From Bacteroidales bacterium UBA5507 (lineage in GTDB: Bacteria; Bacteroidota; Bacteroidia; Bacteroidales; Lentimicrobiaceae): DNA of 64,000 bases. Made by a program: the position numbers and the translations under genes. The stretch is taken from the NCBI GenBank assembly GCA_002426195.1, contig DIOT01000027.1:62001-126000 (forward strand), written 5' to 3'. The notes below the pieces were generated by a model. That model was given only the letters and a program-made list of their open reading frames with translations. It was not told the origin of the DNA and made no database searches. Positions 28,051-36,754 of this stretch are shown here, one piece after another (within the stretch, counting starts at the first letter, position 1; every line of letters starts with the position of its first letter).

Positions 28051-28614
28051 CTATCGATTATTAAAAGTATTCATCGTAATCGTTGGACCGGCCAAAATAT
28101 AACTTTTAATCATCTCCACCGCAAGTGGAATTTTCTCCATAAAGATTATCTCTTCCTGTGAAGTAAATCTGCCCAAAACATATTCAATCTGAAAACCGCG
28201 TGCAAAGTCTTTTCCTATTCCAATACGTAAACGAGGAAAGTCAGTGTGACCCAAGGTTTCGATAATATGGTTTAAACCGTTGTGACTTCCGCCACTTCCT
28301 TTGGTTTTAAGTCGTAAAATACCCGTATCAAGATCAATATCATCGACAAGGACCAGTGAATTTATAGTCTCGGTTTTTTCCTCAGTCAACCAGTATTTAT
28401 AAGCTTTCCCACTTAAATTCATGTAAGTGGATGGTTTTATGATTACTACTGTTTTATTTTTAAGCCTGGCTTCCGCCCTTGAGGCATACCGGTCGGTAGT
28501 AAATGTAGCCCCAAGATCTTTGGCCAGAGCATCAGCCACAATAAACCCTATGTTATGCCGTGTATTGGCATATTCAGCTCCAATATTTCCTAATCCAACT
28601 ATTAAATACTTCAT
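28051..28614 (-). CDS. pth: Peptidyl-tRNA hydrolase
   Basis: 187 residues; releases tRNA from prematurely dropped peptidyl-tRNA. Recognised by YLIVGLGNIGAEYANTRHNIGF (catalytic His in RHNIGF), KPSTYMNLSGKAY, LVDDIDLDTGILRLK and GSGGHNGL-like GSGGSHNGLNHI. Length is normal for the family. It follows rplY, a common bacterial pairing, although a terminator-like hairpin stands between them. Confidence 0.96.
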   Translation of the reverse strand: MKYLIVGLGNIGAEYANTRHNIGFIVADALAKDLGATFTTDRYASRAEARLKNKTVVIIKPSTYMNLSGKAYKYWLTEEKTETINSLVLVDDIDLDTGILRLKTKGSGGSHNGLNHIIETLGHTDFPRLRIGIGKDFARGFQIEYVLGRFTSQEEIIFMEKIPLAVEMIKSYILAGPTITMNTFNNR

Positions 28615-28683
28615 TATACCGGAACGAATTTAAATTTGTAAAGATAGTGTCCAATTACCGGAGTAAAAAACTGATTATAAGAA

Positions 28684-28714
28684 AAGAGGCTGAACCATAT
28701 TGAGACAGCCTCTT
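28684..28714 (-). terminator. Rho-independent terminator after rplY
   Basis: A 9-bp perfect stem (AAGAGGCTG at 28684-28692, CAGCCTCTT at 28706-28714) with a 13-base loop, starting 25 bases after the rplY stop on the minus strand and followed there by TTCTTAT. It would end the prs-rplY transcript or attenuate reading into pth. Confidence 0.65.
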
Positions 28715-28739
28715 CTTAATATATTCAATATGCAAAAGA

Positions 28740-29309
28740 TTATTTGCCCGGAACAGCCTGTTCAACATTACGTGTTGTTTGAACAGCTACAATAACTGCA
28801 CCTTTATTATCTAAAAACTCAACGTTTTCAAATTTCAGGTCGCCAACTTTAATTGCCTGGTTGAGGTCAAGATCTGTAATACTAACTTCCACTTCATCAG
28901 GAAGGTTCTGCATAAGGGCTTTAACTTTCAGTTTGCGGAATTTTTTAATCAATTTACCACCCTTTAAGACTCCGGGAGAAACGCCGGTAACTTTAATAGG
29001 TACATGAATTGATACAGGTTTTGCCGGATCCAGTTCCAGGAAGTCAACATGCAGTATGCTATCGGTAACAGGATGAGCCTGTATATCCTGAAGCACTGTC
29101 ATATATTCTTTACCGTCAACAATAACGTTAATCAGATAGGTTGAAGGAGTGTAAAGAATAGGTTTAAAACTGGTTGCATCAGCAGCAAAATGAATTTGTT
29201 CTTTACCGCCGTAAATAACACAAGGTACTTTACCGGCGTTGCGAAGAGCTTTAGCATCTTTTTTCCCTACGTTCTCACGAAGAGAACCGCTCAATGATAC
29301 TGTTTTCAT
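28740..29309 (-). CDS. rplY: 50S ribosomal protein L25 (Ctc form)
   Basis: 189 residues. N-terminal L25 domain that binds 5S rRNA (SLSGSLRENVGKKDAKALRN, VPCVIYGG, HVDFLEL) plus the C-terminal TL5/Ctc beta-domain (VPIKVTGVSPGVLKGGKL, LPDEVEVSITDLDLNQAIKV). It is the long, two-domain version. It lies 32 bases after prs, a widely conserved arrangement, and is probably co-transcribed with it. Confidence 0.96.
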   Translation of the reverse strand: MKTVSLSGSLRENVGKKDAKALRNAGKVPCVIYGGKEQIHFAADATSFKPILYTPSTYLINVIVDGKEYMTVLQDIQAHPVTDSILHVDFLELDPAKPVSIHVPIKVTGVSPGVLKGGKLIKKFRKLKVKALMQNLPDEVEVSITDLDLNQAIKVGDLKFENVEFLDNKGAVIVAVQTTRNVEQAVPGK

Positions 29310-29341
29310 TACTTAATTGTTTTTATTTGGTTTATAAATGA

Positions 29342-30277
29342 TTAATCAAACTTAAATAGAGTCGAAATTGACTCGTAATTGTGAACTTTACCAATAACAT
29401 CTGCCAACAAATCGGCAGTGCTCAATACTTTTATTTTAGGACTTTGCCGTTTAAGTGGAATAGTGTCGGTTACTACCACTTCGGTGAAAGCTGATTCTTC
29501 TATTTTTTCAATAGCATTTCCTGAGAGCAGAGGATGAGTACAGAATCCTCTTACACTATTGGCACCGTTATCCATCATTAACTTGGCAGCTTTACATATT
29601 GTTCCGCCGGTATCAATAATATCATCAACAAGGATAACATCTTTGCCGGTAACATCACCAATAAGAGCCATTGTGTCGACCTGATTTGCTTTAGATCTTT
29701 GTTTATAGCAAATTACGAATGCTGTATTTAATATCTTAGCGTAAGCAGCAGCTCTCCTTGTACCTCCGGTATCAGGTGAAGCCATTGTTAAATTTGGCAG
29801 ATTTAACTGCTTGATGTAAGATATGAAAATTGACGATGCAAACAGGTGATCTACAGGTACATCAAAGAATCCCTGGATCTGATCAGCATGAAGATCAATA
29901 GTAATTATTCTTTGTACCCCGGCTGCTGTAAGCAGATTAGCTACCAGTTTTGCAGCAATTGATACTCTGGGTTTATCCTTTCTGTCCTGCCGTGCAAAGC
30001 CAAAGTAAGGGATAACAGCAATGATATGACGTGCCGAAGCTCTTTTAGCTGCATCAATCATTAGGAGTAACTCGAACAGGTTGTCGGTTGGCGCAAAAGT
30101 TGATTGTACAATAAAGAGGTCGTTACCACGTATGTTTTCTTCAAAAGAAGGCTGAAATTCGCCATCTGAGAAATCGGTTATCAATACGTCACCCAGCTTT
30201 TTCCCGTAGCTGGTCGCAATTTTTTCTGCCAAATAACGTGTTGCTCTTCCTGAGAAAATGTTAACCACTGTTGCCAT
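29342..30277 (-). CDS. prs: Ribose-phosphate pyrophosphokinase
   Basis: 311 residues; makes PRPP from ribose 5-phosphate and ATP for nucleotide, His and Trp synthesis. Signature elements: FSDGEFQPSFEENIRGND, YFGFARQDRKDKPRVSI (ATP-binding flexible region), ITIDLHADQIQGFFDVP, and the PRPP loop DVILVDDIIDTGGTI. All are intact. A good promoter lies about 50 bases upstream, divergent from queA. Confidence 0.96.
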   Translation of the reverse strand: MATVVNIFSGRATRYLAEKIATSYGKKLGDVLITDFSDGEFQPSFEENIRGNDLFIVQSTFAPTDNLFELLLMIDAAKRASARHIIAVIPYFGFARQDRKDKPRVSIAAKLVANLLTAAGVQRIITIDLHADQIQGFFDVPVDHLFASSIFISYIKQLNLPNLTMASPDTGGTRRAAAYAKILNTAFVICYKQRSKANQVDTMALIGDVTGKDVILVDDIIDTGGTICKAAKLMMDNGANSVRGFCTHPLLSGNAIEKIEESAFTEVVVTDTIPLKRQSPKIKVLSTADLLADVIGKVHNYESISTLFKFD

Positions 30278-30327
30278 TTTTTTTTGCCCCTGTGCTTAAA
30301 GAATTATTAATCTCGTCTTAAAGCGTG

Positions 30328-30335
30328 CAAAGTTA
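30328..30335 (-). promoter_or_regulatory. Bacteroidota-type -7 box (TAACTTTG) for prs
   Basis: TAACTTTG on the minus strand matches TAnnTTTG, 50 bases before the prs ATG. A TTG at 30360-30358 stands 22 bases upstream as a possible -33 element. Confidence 0.5.
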
Positions 30336-30388
30336 AGATGTTTTTTTAATGTGAGCACAAGCAAAAGGAGAAATATGCCAAAATACCT

Positions 30389-30420
30389 CTTGATTTTAAG
30401 GTAAAAATGTATTAATTTTG
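30389..30420 (+). promoter_or_regulatory. Bacteroidota-type promoter toward queA
   Basis: CTTG at 30389-30392, a 20-base spacer, and TAATTTTG at 30413-30420 match the -33 TTTG / -7 TAnnTTTG consensus with correct spacing. It implies a leader of roughly 165 bases before the queA ATG. Confidence 0.55.
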
Positions 30421-30591
30421 CACCCCTTAAAATTGATAATATAGATTTTTTTTGGCAATATGAAAGTATGGCTAAAGAATTTCTGATGCAAATCTAAAAT
30501 AATTTATTAAAGTATAACAACTTGATGACTTTTTTTAGCGTTTTAAAATAATTCGATCAAGTTCTTACCGTAAACTCAAATATATCCAGGA

Positions 30592-31647
30592 ATGAAACTT
30601 TCACAATTTCGCTATTCCTTGCCGAATGAACTTATTGCAAAGCAGCCTATAGGAAACAAAGGTGAGGAAAGATTAATGGTGCTACATCGTAAAACCAGAA
30701 CCATTGAGCATAAACATTTTAGTGACGTTCTCAATTATTTTAATGATGGAGACGTAATGGTTATAAATGATACGAAAGTATTTCCTGCATTACTGACAGG
30801 TGAGAAAGAAAAGACCGGGGCAAAAATTACTGTTTTCCTGCTCAGAGAATTGAATGCCGAAGCCCGTTTGTGGGATGTATTGGTCGATCCGGCAAGAAAA
30901 ATAAGAATCGGAAATAAGCTATACTTCGGTGAAGATGATGCATTGGTTGCTGAAGTTATTGATAATACAACCTCTCGCGGCCGTACTCTCAGATTCTTGT
31001 TCGATGGTCCTTATGATGCCTTCAAAAGAACCATAGAAAGTCTTGGAAAAACCCCTATTCCCGAAGAATTACAGGCTATGAGGGAAATCAGACAGGAGGA
31101 CAAGGATTGGTATCAGACTATATTTGCAAAGAATGAAGGAGCTGTTGCAGCACCTTCGGCAGGTTTTCATTTTAGCCGTGAAATGATAAAACGACTGGAA
31201 CTTCAGGGCGTTACATTTGCTAATGTTACTCTGCATGCTGGTGTCGGAAATTTCCGTCCCATTGATGTTGAGGATCTTACCAAACACAAAATGGATTCCG
31301 AAGAGCTTATTATTGAAGACGCTGCAGCCGATATCGTAAATGCTGCCAAACTTAATCGCAAGCAGGTGTGTGTTGTGGGAACCACAACCATGAAAGCAGT
31401 TGAAACCTCGGTTTCTATTGGTGGAATGCTTAAACCATTCAAGGGATGGTCTAATAAGTTTATCTTTCCTCCATACGATTTCAGCATTGCTTCATGCATG
31501 ATCACTAATTTCCATTTGCCACAATCACCTATGCTGATGCTTACATCGGCTTTTGCTGACTTCGACTTCCTGATGATGGCCTATAAAGAAGCCATAAAAG
31601 AAAAATACAGGTTCTTCACTTATGGTGATGCCATGTTAATTCTGTAA
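30592..31647 (+). CDS. queA: S-adenosylmethionine:tRNA ribosyltransferase-isomerase (QueA)
   Basis: 351 residues; transfers and isomerises the ribose of SAM onto preQ1 in tRNA to form epoxyqueuosine. Family markers: SLPNELIAKQPIGNKGEERLMV, VMVINDTKVFPALL, GAVAAPSAGFHFS, VTLHAGVGNFRPI and the MITNFHLPQSPMLMLTSAFA block. Length is normal. Its stop overlaps the ispD start by one base (TAATG), so the two are translationally linked. Confidence 0.96.
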   Translation: MKLSQFRYSLPNELIAKQPIGNKGEERLMVLHRKTRTIEHKHFSDVLNYFNDGDVMVINDTKVFPALLTGEKEKTGAKITVFLLRELNAEARLWDVLVDPARKIRIGNKLYFGEDDALVAEVIDNTTSRGRTLRFLFDGPYDAFKRTIESLGKTPIPEELQAMREIRQEDKDWYQTIFAKNEGAVAAPSAGFHFSREMIKRLELQGVTFANVTLHAGVGNFRPIDVEDLTKHKMDSEELIIEDAAADIVNAAKLNRKQVCVVGTTTMKAVETSVSIGGMLKPFKGWSNKFIFPPYDFSIASCMITNFHLPQSPMLMLTSAFADFDFLMMAYKEAIKEKYRFFTYGDAMLIL

Positions 31648-32351
31648 TGGAAAAGTCTGTAATTATTGTGGCAGGCGGTTCGGGTTCACGTATGAATTCA
31701 ACCATTCCAAAGCAATTCTTACTTCTTGAAAATCTTCCGGTGTTAATGCACACTATTAGTGCATTTATTAACGCCGGATGCTTTTCCATAACAGTCGTAA
31801 TTCCTCATCAGTATATAGAATTGTGGTCTCAACTCTGTACGCAATACGCCTTTACTATAAATCATAAGGTAATAGCTGGAGGAAACACCCGATTTGAATC
31901 AGTTAAAAATGGATTAAATTCTATAGAAACAGTTGAGGGCACTGTAGCAATACATGATGGCGCTCGTCCCCTTGTATCTCTGAATTTAATCAAAACAGCA
32001 TTTAAACTGGCCGAAGAAACAGGTTCGGCAGTCCCATGTTGTGATTTAAGCGATTCAATAAGATTTATTGATGGTCCGACAAGCAAATCGGTGCCCCGGA
32101 ATCTCTACAAATCAGTTCAAACTCCCCAGTGCTTTAAACTTTCGCTGATAAAGAGCGCCTATTTAAGTACTGATACTGATGATTTTAATGATGATGCATC
32201 GTTGCTTGAAGCTCAGGGAGTTGAAGTAACACTTTTTGATGGGGAAGCTGAAAACATTAAGATTACTCGTCCTATAGATATGATGATTGCTGAAGCGATC
32301 ATAAAACAACGGTCTGTCAGCTCACCCGTCTCTTCTTCCAGAATACCTTAA
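31647..32351 (+). CDS. ispD: 2-C-methyl-D-erythritol 4-phosphate cytidylyltransferase (IspD)
   Basis: 234 residues; third step of the MEP isoprenoid pathway, joining MEP and CTP. Motifs: IIVAGGSGSRMNSTIPKQFL (CTP-binding loop), VIAGGNTRFESVKNGL, VAIHDGARPLVS and SVQTPQCFKLSLIKSAY. The dxs gene of the same pathway is 30 kb away in this window. The 3' end overlaps the convergent GT2 gene by 35 bases. Confidence 0.95.
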   Translation: MEKSVIIVAGGSGSRMNSTIPKQFLLLENLPVLMHTISAFINAGCFSITVVIPHQYIELWSQLCTQYAFTINHKVIAGGNTRFESVKNGLNSIETVEGTVAIHDGARPLVSLNLIKTAFKLAEETGSAVPCCDLSDSIRFIDGPTSKSVPRNLYKSVQTPQCFKLSLIKSAYLSTDTDDFNDDASLLEAQGVEVTLFDGEAENIKITRPIDMMIAEAIIKQRSVSSPVSSSRIP

Positions 32352-33510
32352 CAAAATTGCCCATAATTGCGGTTACCACAGTAAACAGCATCACCGGAAC
32401 AATTGAAATGGCGTATACTCTGAGCAATTCTGTTTTATTGAATTTCTTAAGAAAGGTGCTCAACAGGTAATAATCGACGGTTGCCTTAAAAGTCAGTAAA
32501 ACTGTAAAGGCAATAATTGAAAATATTTTCAGGGATGTTGAACCTGTTAAGAATAAACCAATATCCAATAAACCCGCAAACAATAATAAGACAATCATAA
32601 GATTACAGCCAAAAACCAGAATAGCTGTGAGGATGACATCTTTATCTTTGTAGCCTTTGCTTTTTGACACCCATCTTAACCGTTGCTCAAGTAATTCTTT
32701 AAGATTCTCTTTTGCAGAAGTATAAACCACTCCTTTCATACTATTCAGAAAAGATATTTTTTCAGGTCCAAAAAACTGCTTCATTGAAAACATCGTAAAT
32801 ACATCATCACCCGAATCAAACTTTTCACCCATTATATCATCTCTCTCGCCCAGCATCTTTAGATAATGAAGTTTACTATATGCCATATTAGCTCCATTAG
32901 CCATAATTGGTTTATTCACAGCAATGCTACCGGCTGTGGAGGCAATCAATGAACTGAATTCAAGACATTGAAAAGCATTGAAGTATCCTTCTGAAGATGA
33001 GAGCATAACCGGACCTGTTATGAATACAGGTTGTTGATAAACGAAACATTCCGTGATGGATAGAATCCAATCTGGCGAAACACGACAATCAGCATCTGTA
33101 AAAAGCAGATACTCTCCATGCGATGCGAAGATCCCTTTTTTGATAGCTGCCTTCTTGCCATCGCTGTCATTTTTAAGTAATACAATGGGTAATCCGGTTT
33201 CTGCGTTAAACCTGTTTATAATTTCAAATGTCATGTCCTCAGAATGATCATCCACCACGATAATTTCAAAGTGTGAAGCCGGATAACTCTGATTTGCAAG
33301 TGATTTAAGGCACTCTTCAATATAATTCTCCTCATTACGAGCCGCAATAATTACACTGACAAAAGGAAGAGATTGTTTAGCATCTGTCAGGATGGATTCA
33401 GTATTACACCTACCATTACCCGACTTACGGAGTCCGTTAGCAAAAGTATATATCAAAACAATATAGCCAAGTGTAATGAATGCTCCGATGATAATTAAAG
33501 CTGTTGTCAT
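32317..33510 (-). CDS. Membrane-anchored glycosyltransferase family 2
   Basis: 397 residues: one N-terminal membrane helix, a GT-A domain (VSVIIAARNEENYIEECL, VDDHSEDMT, TDADCRVSPDW for the DxD, DSGDDVFTMF and QRLRWVSKSKG as the QxxRW-like motif) and three C-terminal membrane segments. It is a processive-type GT2 architecture; the sugar donor cannot be named. The gene begins 4 bases after the flippase-like gene, so the two form an operon. Confidence 0.85.
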   Translation of the reverse strand: MTTALIIIGAFITLGYIVLIYTFANGLRKSGNGRCNTESILTDAKQSLPFVSVIIAARNEENYIEECLKSLANQSYPASHFEIIVVDDHSEDMTFEIINRFNAETGLPIVLLKNDSDGKKAAIKKGIFASHGEYLLFTDADCRVSPDWILSITECFVYQQPVFITGPVMLSSSEGYFNAFQCLEFSSLIASTAGSIAVNKPIMANGANMAYSKLHYLKMLGERDDIMGEKFDSGDDVFTMFSMKQFFGPEKISFLNSMKGVVYTSAKENLKELLEQRLRWVSKSKGYKDKDVILTAILVFGCNLMIVLLLFAGLLDIGLFLTGSTSLKIFSIIAFTVLLTFKATVDYYLLSTFLKKFNKTELLRVYAISIVPVMLFTVVTAIMGNFVKVFWKKRRVS

Positions 33511-33514
33511 GATT

Positions 33515-34519
33515 TTATACCTTTCTTATCAGCTTCACACGATAAATAAACAGCAATCCTGCAATAGCAGGGATAGCGAGATTGATAATCCAAATGGAAG
33601 TTGAAGCAGCAAGTATCGATACTGATGCACCGGGAACAGTTTGATACAAACCCAGAAAAAACATTGAAACCGAACCTCTTATACCCAGGTCAACAAGAGC
33701 AATCGTTGGTATGGCTGCCATTGTAAAGTAAGTCATGGCGATAAGGATAAAAGCCTCAAACCATGGAATGGAAAATCCAAATGCAATCAATAGTAAATAA
33801 AACTGGGTCGAAAAAATGAAATATCTTGAAAAGCTAAGTCCCAGCGTTATCAAAAGTGTCTTTCTATCAACCTGAGCCATGATCTGAAGATTTTTCTGCA
33901 ATTTTTTCCAGAAAGGTCGTTCAGACGAAAAGTTAATTTTAGAGATAAGCTTTATTTTCAGAAACAAAAAAACCATTAAAAAGCAGGCTGCCAAAGAGAT
34001 AATGACCACAAAAACATAACCCGTAGTAACAACAGGTTGCGATAGATCAAAATATCGTGGTAAGAAGAAGCATAGAGCGATTAATCCAATAAACAGGGTA
34101 GTAATTAATTGGGCAATACTACCAGTAAGAGTGAGTAATGTGCCTGTGACCCTGTTTGAATGAGGAAGAGTGAGCAATCGACCGATAAAATCACCGGTTC
34201 TGTTGGGAGTAAACAAACTAAAGGTAATCCCCGAAAGTACAGACTTAAAAGATTGTAAAGCTGTAAAATTTTCGGTATAATGAATCAGCCTTTTCCATTT
34301 GAGAGCTTCGAGCATCCAGTTAACAGGCATTAACAGGAGACTGATAACCAGCAGGGTAATAAAGGACTCACCCGAATAACTTTTATTGAAAGTGATGACA
34401 AAAGAAAGATATACCTGAGGATCGTCTATTTGTTTGTAAATAAACCACAAAGAGAGGGAAGCAATAATAATTTGCAATCCTGTATTTATGGTTTTCTTTA
34501 CCTTTGCTGTTAGCGCCAT
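33515..34519 (-). CDS. Flippase-like membrane protein (LPG synthase TM / UPF0104 family)
   Basis: About 334 residues with eight or so membrane segments. TPNRTGDFIGRLLTL corresponds to the (N/P)xRxGE-type signature of the lysylphosphatidylglycerol synthase transmembrane family; AIPTIALVDLGIRGSVSMFF near the C-terminus is also typical. The catalytic tRNA-dependent domain of true MprF is absent, so it is more likely a lipid or glycolipid translocation factor. I chose the ATG at 34519 because the longer frame would overlap ruvC. It precedes a GT2 gene, suggesting a joint role in a glycolipid. Confidence 0.75.
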   Translation of the reverse strand: MALTAKVKKTINTGLQIIIASLSLWFIYKQIDDPQVYLSFVITFNKSYSGESFITLLVISLLLMPVNWMLEALKWKRLIHYTENFTALQSFKSVLSGITFSLFTPNRTGDFIGRLLTLPHSNRVTGTLLTLTGSIAQLITTLFIGLIALCFFLPRYFDLSQPVVTTGYVFVVIISLAACFLMVFLFLKIKLISKINFSSERPFWKKLQKNLQIMAQVDRKTLLITLGLSFSRYFIFSTQFYLLLIAFGFSIPWFEAFILIAMTYFTMAAIPTIALVDLGIRGSVSMFFLGLYQTVPGASVSILAASTSIWIINLAIPAIAGLLFIYRVKLIRKV

Positions 34520-34541
34520 TAGCTTCCTTATAACGTAAGAT

Positions 34542-35108
34542 ATGAACAACGACAGGATCATTCTGGGCATTGACCCCGGCACACAAGTAATGGGTTATGG
34601 ATTAATAGCCGATAAAGGTAAGAAAATAGAGGTTATTACTCTCAATGTATTTAAGTTCAGTTACAAGGAGGACCATGCAATAAGACTCAAGAAGATATTT
34701 GAATCGGTGTTGGGATTGATTGATAAGTACCATCCTGACGAACTGGCGATAGAAGCGCCATTTTTTGGCAAAAATGTACAGTCGATGCTTAAATTAGGCA
34801 GGGCGCAGGGAGTTGCTATGGCGGCAGCGTTATACCGTGATATCCCGATCTTTGAGTATTCTCCCCGTAAGATTAAGCAATCGATTACCGGAAAAGGCAG
34901 TGCGTCAAAAGAACAGGTAGCAGCCATGCTAAGCAATCTGACCACAATGCCGGCACCGGAATTTCCGTTAGATGCCACAGATGCAATTGCAGCAGCGGTT
35001 TGCCATTATTTCCAGAAGGGGACAGGGCAAACAGAGAAAAAATACTCAGGCTGGAAAGGATTTTTAGAAGAAAATCCACAAAAAGTTAAAGACAGCAGGG
35101 CTTTTTAA
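34542..35108 (+). CDS. ruvC: Crossover junction endodeoxyribonuclease RuvC
   Basis: 188 residues; resolves Holliday junctions. Catalytic acidic residues are visible in ILGIDPGTQVMGYG, LAIEAPFFGKN and PLDATDAIAAAVCH; the KGSASKEQVAAML region is typical. Slightly longer than the E. coli protein, with a Lys-rich tail. It is divergent from the flippase-like gene with only 22 bases between starts, so promoters must lie within the neighbouring coding regions. RuvA and RuvB are not here. Confidence 0.95.
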   Translation: MNNDRIILGIDPGTQVMGYGLIADKGKKIEVITLNVFKFSYKEDHAIRLKKIFESVLGLIDKYHPDELAIEAPFFGKNVQSMLKLGRAQGVAMAAALYRDIPIFEYSPRKIKQSITGKGSASKEQVAAMLSNLTTMPAPEFPLDATDAIAAAVCHYFQKGTGQTEKKYSGWKGFLEENPQKVKDSRAF

Positions 35109-35225
35109 TTTAGACCATCTTCAGGATGAAGATTACCAAATCAACCGCCACCCCATTGTCCTGCAGGTTCTTTATTATGTTACATTTTATAATTATTCTG
35201 TGGAAATGCAGAAGTTGTAAATAGA

Positions 35226-35278
35226 GCAGCAATGATTTAAGAAAAAATTTAAGAATTTTTTCAAAAAAATGTTGCTGC
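35226..35278. repeat. Nested inverted repeats downstream of ruvC
   Basis: An outer pair GCAGCAA (35226-35232) / TTGCTGC (35272-35278) encloses a perfect 9-bp inner pair GAAAAAATT / AATTTTTTC (35241-35249 and 35254-35262) with a 4-base loop. The structure could terminate ruvC transcription or border the accessory region. Confidence 0.5.
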
Positions 35279-35287
35279 CCTATAAAG

Positions 35288-35313
35288 CAAAAGCGCGGTC
35301 TTGCCGGCTTTTG
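35288..35313. terminator. Hairpin at the 3' end of the RHS operon
   Basis: CAAAAGC at 35288-35294 and GCTTTTG at 35307-35313 pair, with CGG/CCG extending the stem past a single bulge. It lies 7 bases beyond the stop of the last gene of the minus-strand RHS operon and probably terminates it. Confidence 0.45.
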
Positions 35314-35319
35314 TGAATT

Positions 35320-35721
35320 CTACGGGGCAAATATCCAATCTTGGTTTTTGTATAAACCAGCCAATAGAAGTAATCCAAAACTTATCGCATAATAGATTAT
35401 TATTACAAAGATTGGGGAAAGCGATATTCCTTTTTCCTTATGCTCAAATTTCTCTATAATCCTTTTATACCTGCCTTTATAGAGATAGTAGAGCAATAAA
35501 AGTAATAATAAAGAAAAGGTAAAGACATATTTGTATTCTTTCTTAAACTCAATATCAGTATTTACTCCCCAGGCATCCAGCAGCATAAACACAGTAAAGA
35601 TGTTAAACATTATACATGGAAGAACAAATAACAACCCGCCTAAAACAGGGACATCATCAAAGTTTCCTGAGCGTTTTGACAAAAGATAAGTCTTGTAGAA
35701 CAGATAATTATAAATTCTCAT
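35320..35721 (-). CDS. Small membrane protein, candidate immunity protein for the orphan RHS tip
   Basis: 133 residues with about three to four membrane segments (near 25-50, 66-82, 100-122) and charged loops. I do not recognise a named domain. It starts 4 bases after the orphan RHS tip gene, the position where polymorphic toxin loci encode immunity proteins. A membrane-embedded immunity protein would suit a toxin that attacks the inner membrane; this is inference from context only. Confidence 0.6.
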   Translation of the reverse strand: MRIYNYLFYKTYLLSKRSGNFDDVPVLGGLLFVLPCIMFNIFTVFMLLDAWGVNTDIEFKKEYKYVFTFSLLLLLLLYYLYKGRYKRIIEKFEHKEKGISLSPIFVIIIYYAISFGLLLLAGLYKNQDWIFAP

Positions 35722-35725
35722 GATT

Positions 35726-36745
35726 TTACTTGCTAAGATTTAATTCTACCCAATTGTAAAGCTGGTCTCCCCAGATTGCATCAGCCAGCCCGATTCCGCC
35801 AGCTACAAACCATCCTGCAATGGGGATTGCAGTCGCTGCAAGTCCTACACCAAGTACAGCCGCTCTTGTCGCTGCACTATAATATTTTCCGTTTTGTATA
35901 TCACTATAAGTTTGGTAACCTGTTAAAGCTACACTACCAACCACTGCTACTTTTCCAACAACTTTAACTCCCTTGACATATTTCAGGTTATTAATAGAGG
36001 CATCCGACTTGGCTGCTAACTTTATTAATTGTTGTTTTGAGCTGTTAGCTAAACCAAAGGATTCTACCCCTATCTGGGTATTGTCAACCCAGTCCCTGCC
36101 TCCAGGTATATCCCCAACACTTTGGGGATTATTCTGTTCACTTTGATAAACACCGTAACCATACTCTGCCTTATATCCTGTTGCATCATTTCCAAATAGT
36201 AAAGGAGTTTGGTTTTCAAAACCTAAAATTGCAACGGTACTACCAAATATATTATTATAGGTGTACACCGCCAAATTGTTGTCGCTGGTTAAAGAATTAT
36301 AAAAGTCAGCAGCATCCTTCCCATAGAGGCTAATATCAGCAATTGACGGGAAGTAATTATTGTGAACAGAATTATAAGATACCGGGTTGCCAAAGTAATA
36401 GTACTTACCGTCTATTTGCGATATCCCGGATCCATTCCAGGATCTTACCAGGCTATTGTATCCTTTCTTCGAGATCGCATAATACGACATGAATGTTGAA
36501 CTACTCATAAGTGCAAAGTTCCCTAAAACTGAACGATATTTATCACTCCAGTGATTTCCACTACCCGGGCCTATTCTATTGATCACGCCTAGCTCATTTC
36601 CAGTTGGGTCAGTATATTTGAGTGGATTATTCCAGCAATAGCTATACCTGTTCAGGCTTTGTGAGAAACCGGGCGATTGCATGAAATTATCGGGCGAGAG
36701 CATACAGCCAATAACAGGATCGTACATTGCACAATCCTTTCTCAT
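35726..36745 (-). CDS. Orphan RHS C-terminal tip (truncated RHS core plus variable toxin-like domain)
   Basis: 339 residues. The first 49 (starting MRKDCAMYDPVIGCMLSPD and ending PLKYTDPTG) match the very end of an RHS core and align with the end of the core in the 2157-residue protein encoded upstream. There is no signal peptide and no YD repeats. After DPTG the sequence is unrelated to the large protein's tip; its end is hydrophobic and Gly/Ala-rich (LGVGLAATAIPIAGWFVAGG), suggesting membrane insertion. An in-frame TAG five codons before the ATG shows it is a separate gene. It resembles displaced tips of Rhs/CDI loci. Confidence is high for the RHS relation, low for toxicity. Confidence 0.8.
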   Translation of the reverse strand: MRKDCAMYDPVIGCMLSPDNFMQSPGFSQSLNRYSYCWNNPLKYTDPTGNELGVINRIGPGSGNHWSDKYRSVLGNFALMSSSTFMSYYAISKKGYNSLVRSWNGSGISQIDGKYYYFGNPVSYNSVHNNYFPSIADISLYGKDAADFYNSLTSDNNLAVYTYNNIFGSTVAILGFENQTPLLFGNDATGYKAEYGYGVYQSEQNNPQSVGDIPGGRDWVDNTQIGVESFGLANSSKQQLIKLAAKSDASINNLKYVKGVKVVGKVAVVGSVALTGYQTYSDIQNGKYYSAATRAAVLGVGLAATAIPIAGWFVAGGIGLADAIWGDQLYNWVELNLSK

Positions 36746-36754
36746 AAATAAAGT

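Larger units (their letters stand above)
30278..30591. other. Divergent intergenic region between prs and queA
   Basis: AT-rich, 314 bases, no open frame of note. It contains back-to-back promoter candidates for prs (minus) and queA (plus) and a long, T-rich leader before queA. I see no tRNA, riboswitch or terminator in it. Confidence 0.6.

Noticed and set aside
34520..34582. Longer N-terminus for the flippase-like protein
   Set aside because: It would overlap the start of ruvC on the other strand and adds residues before the expected cytosolic start.
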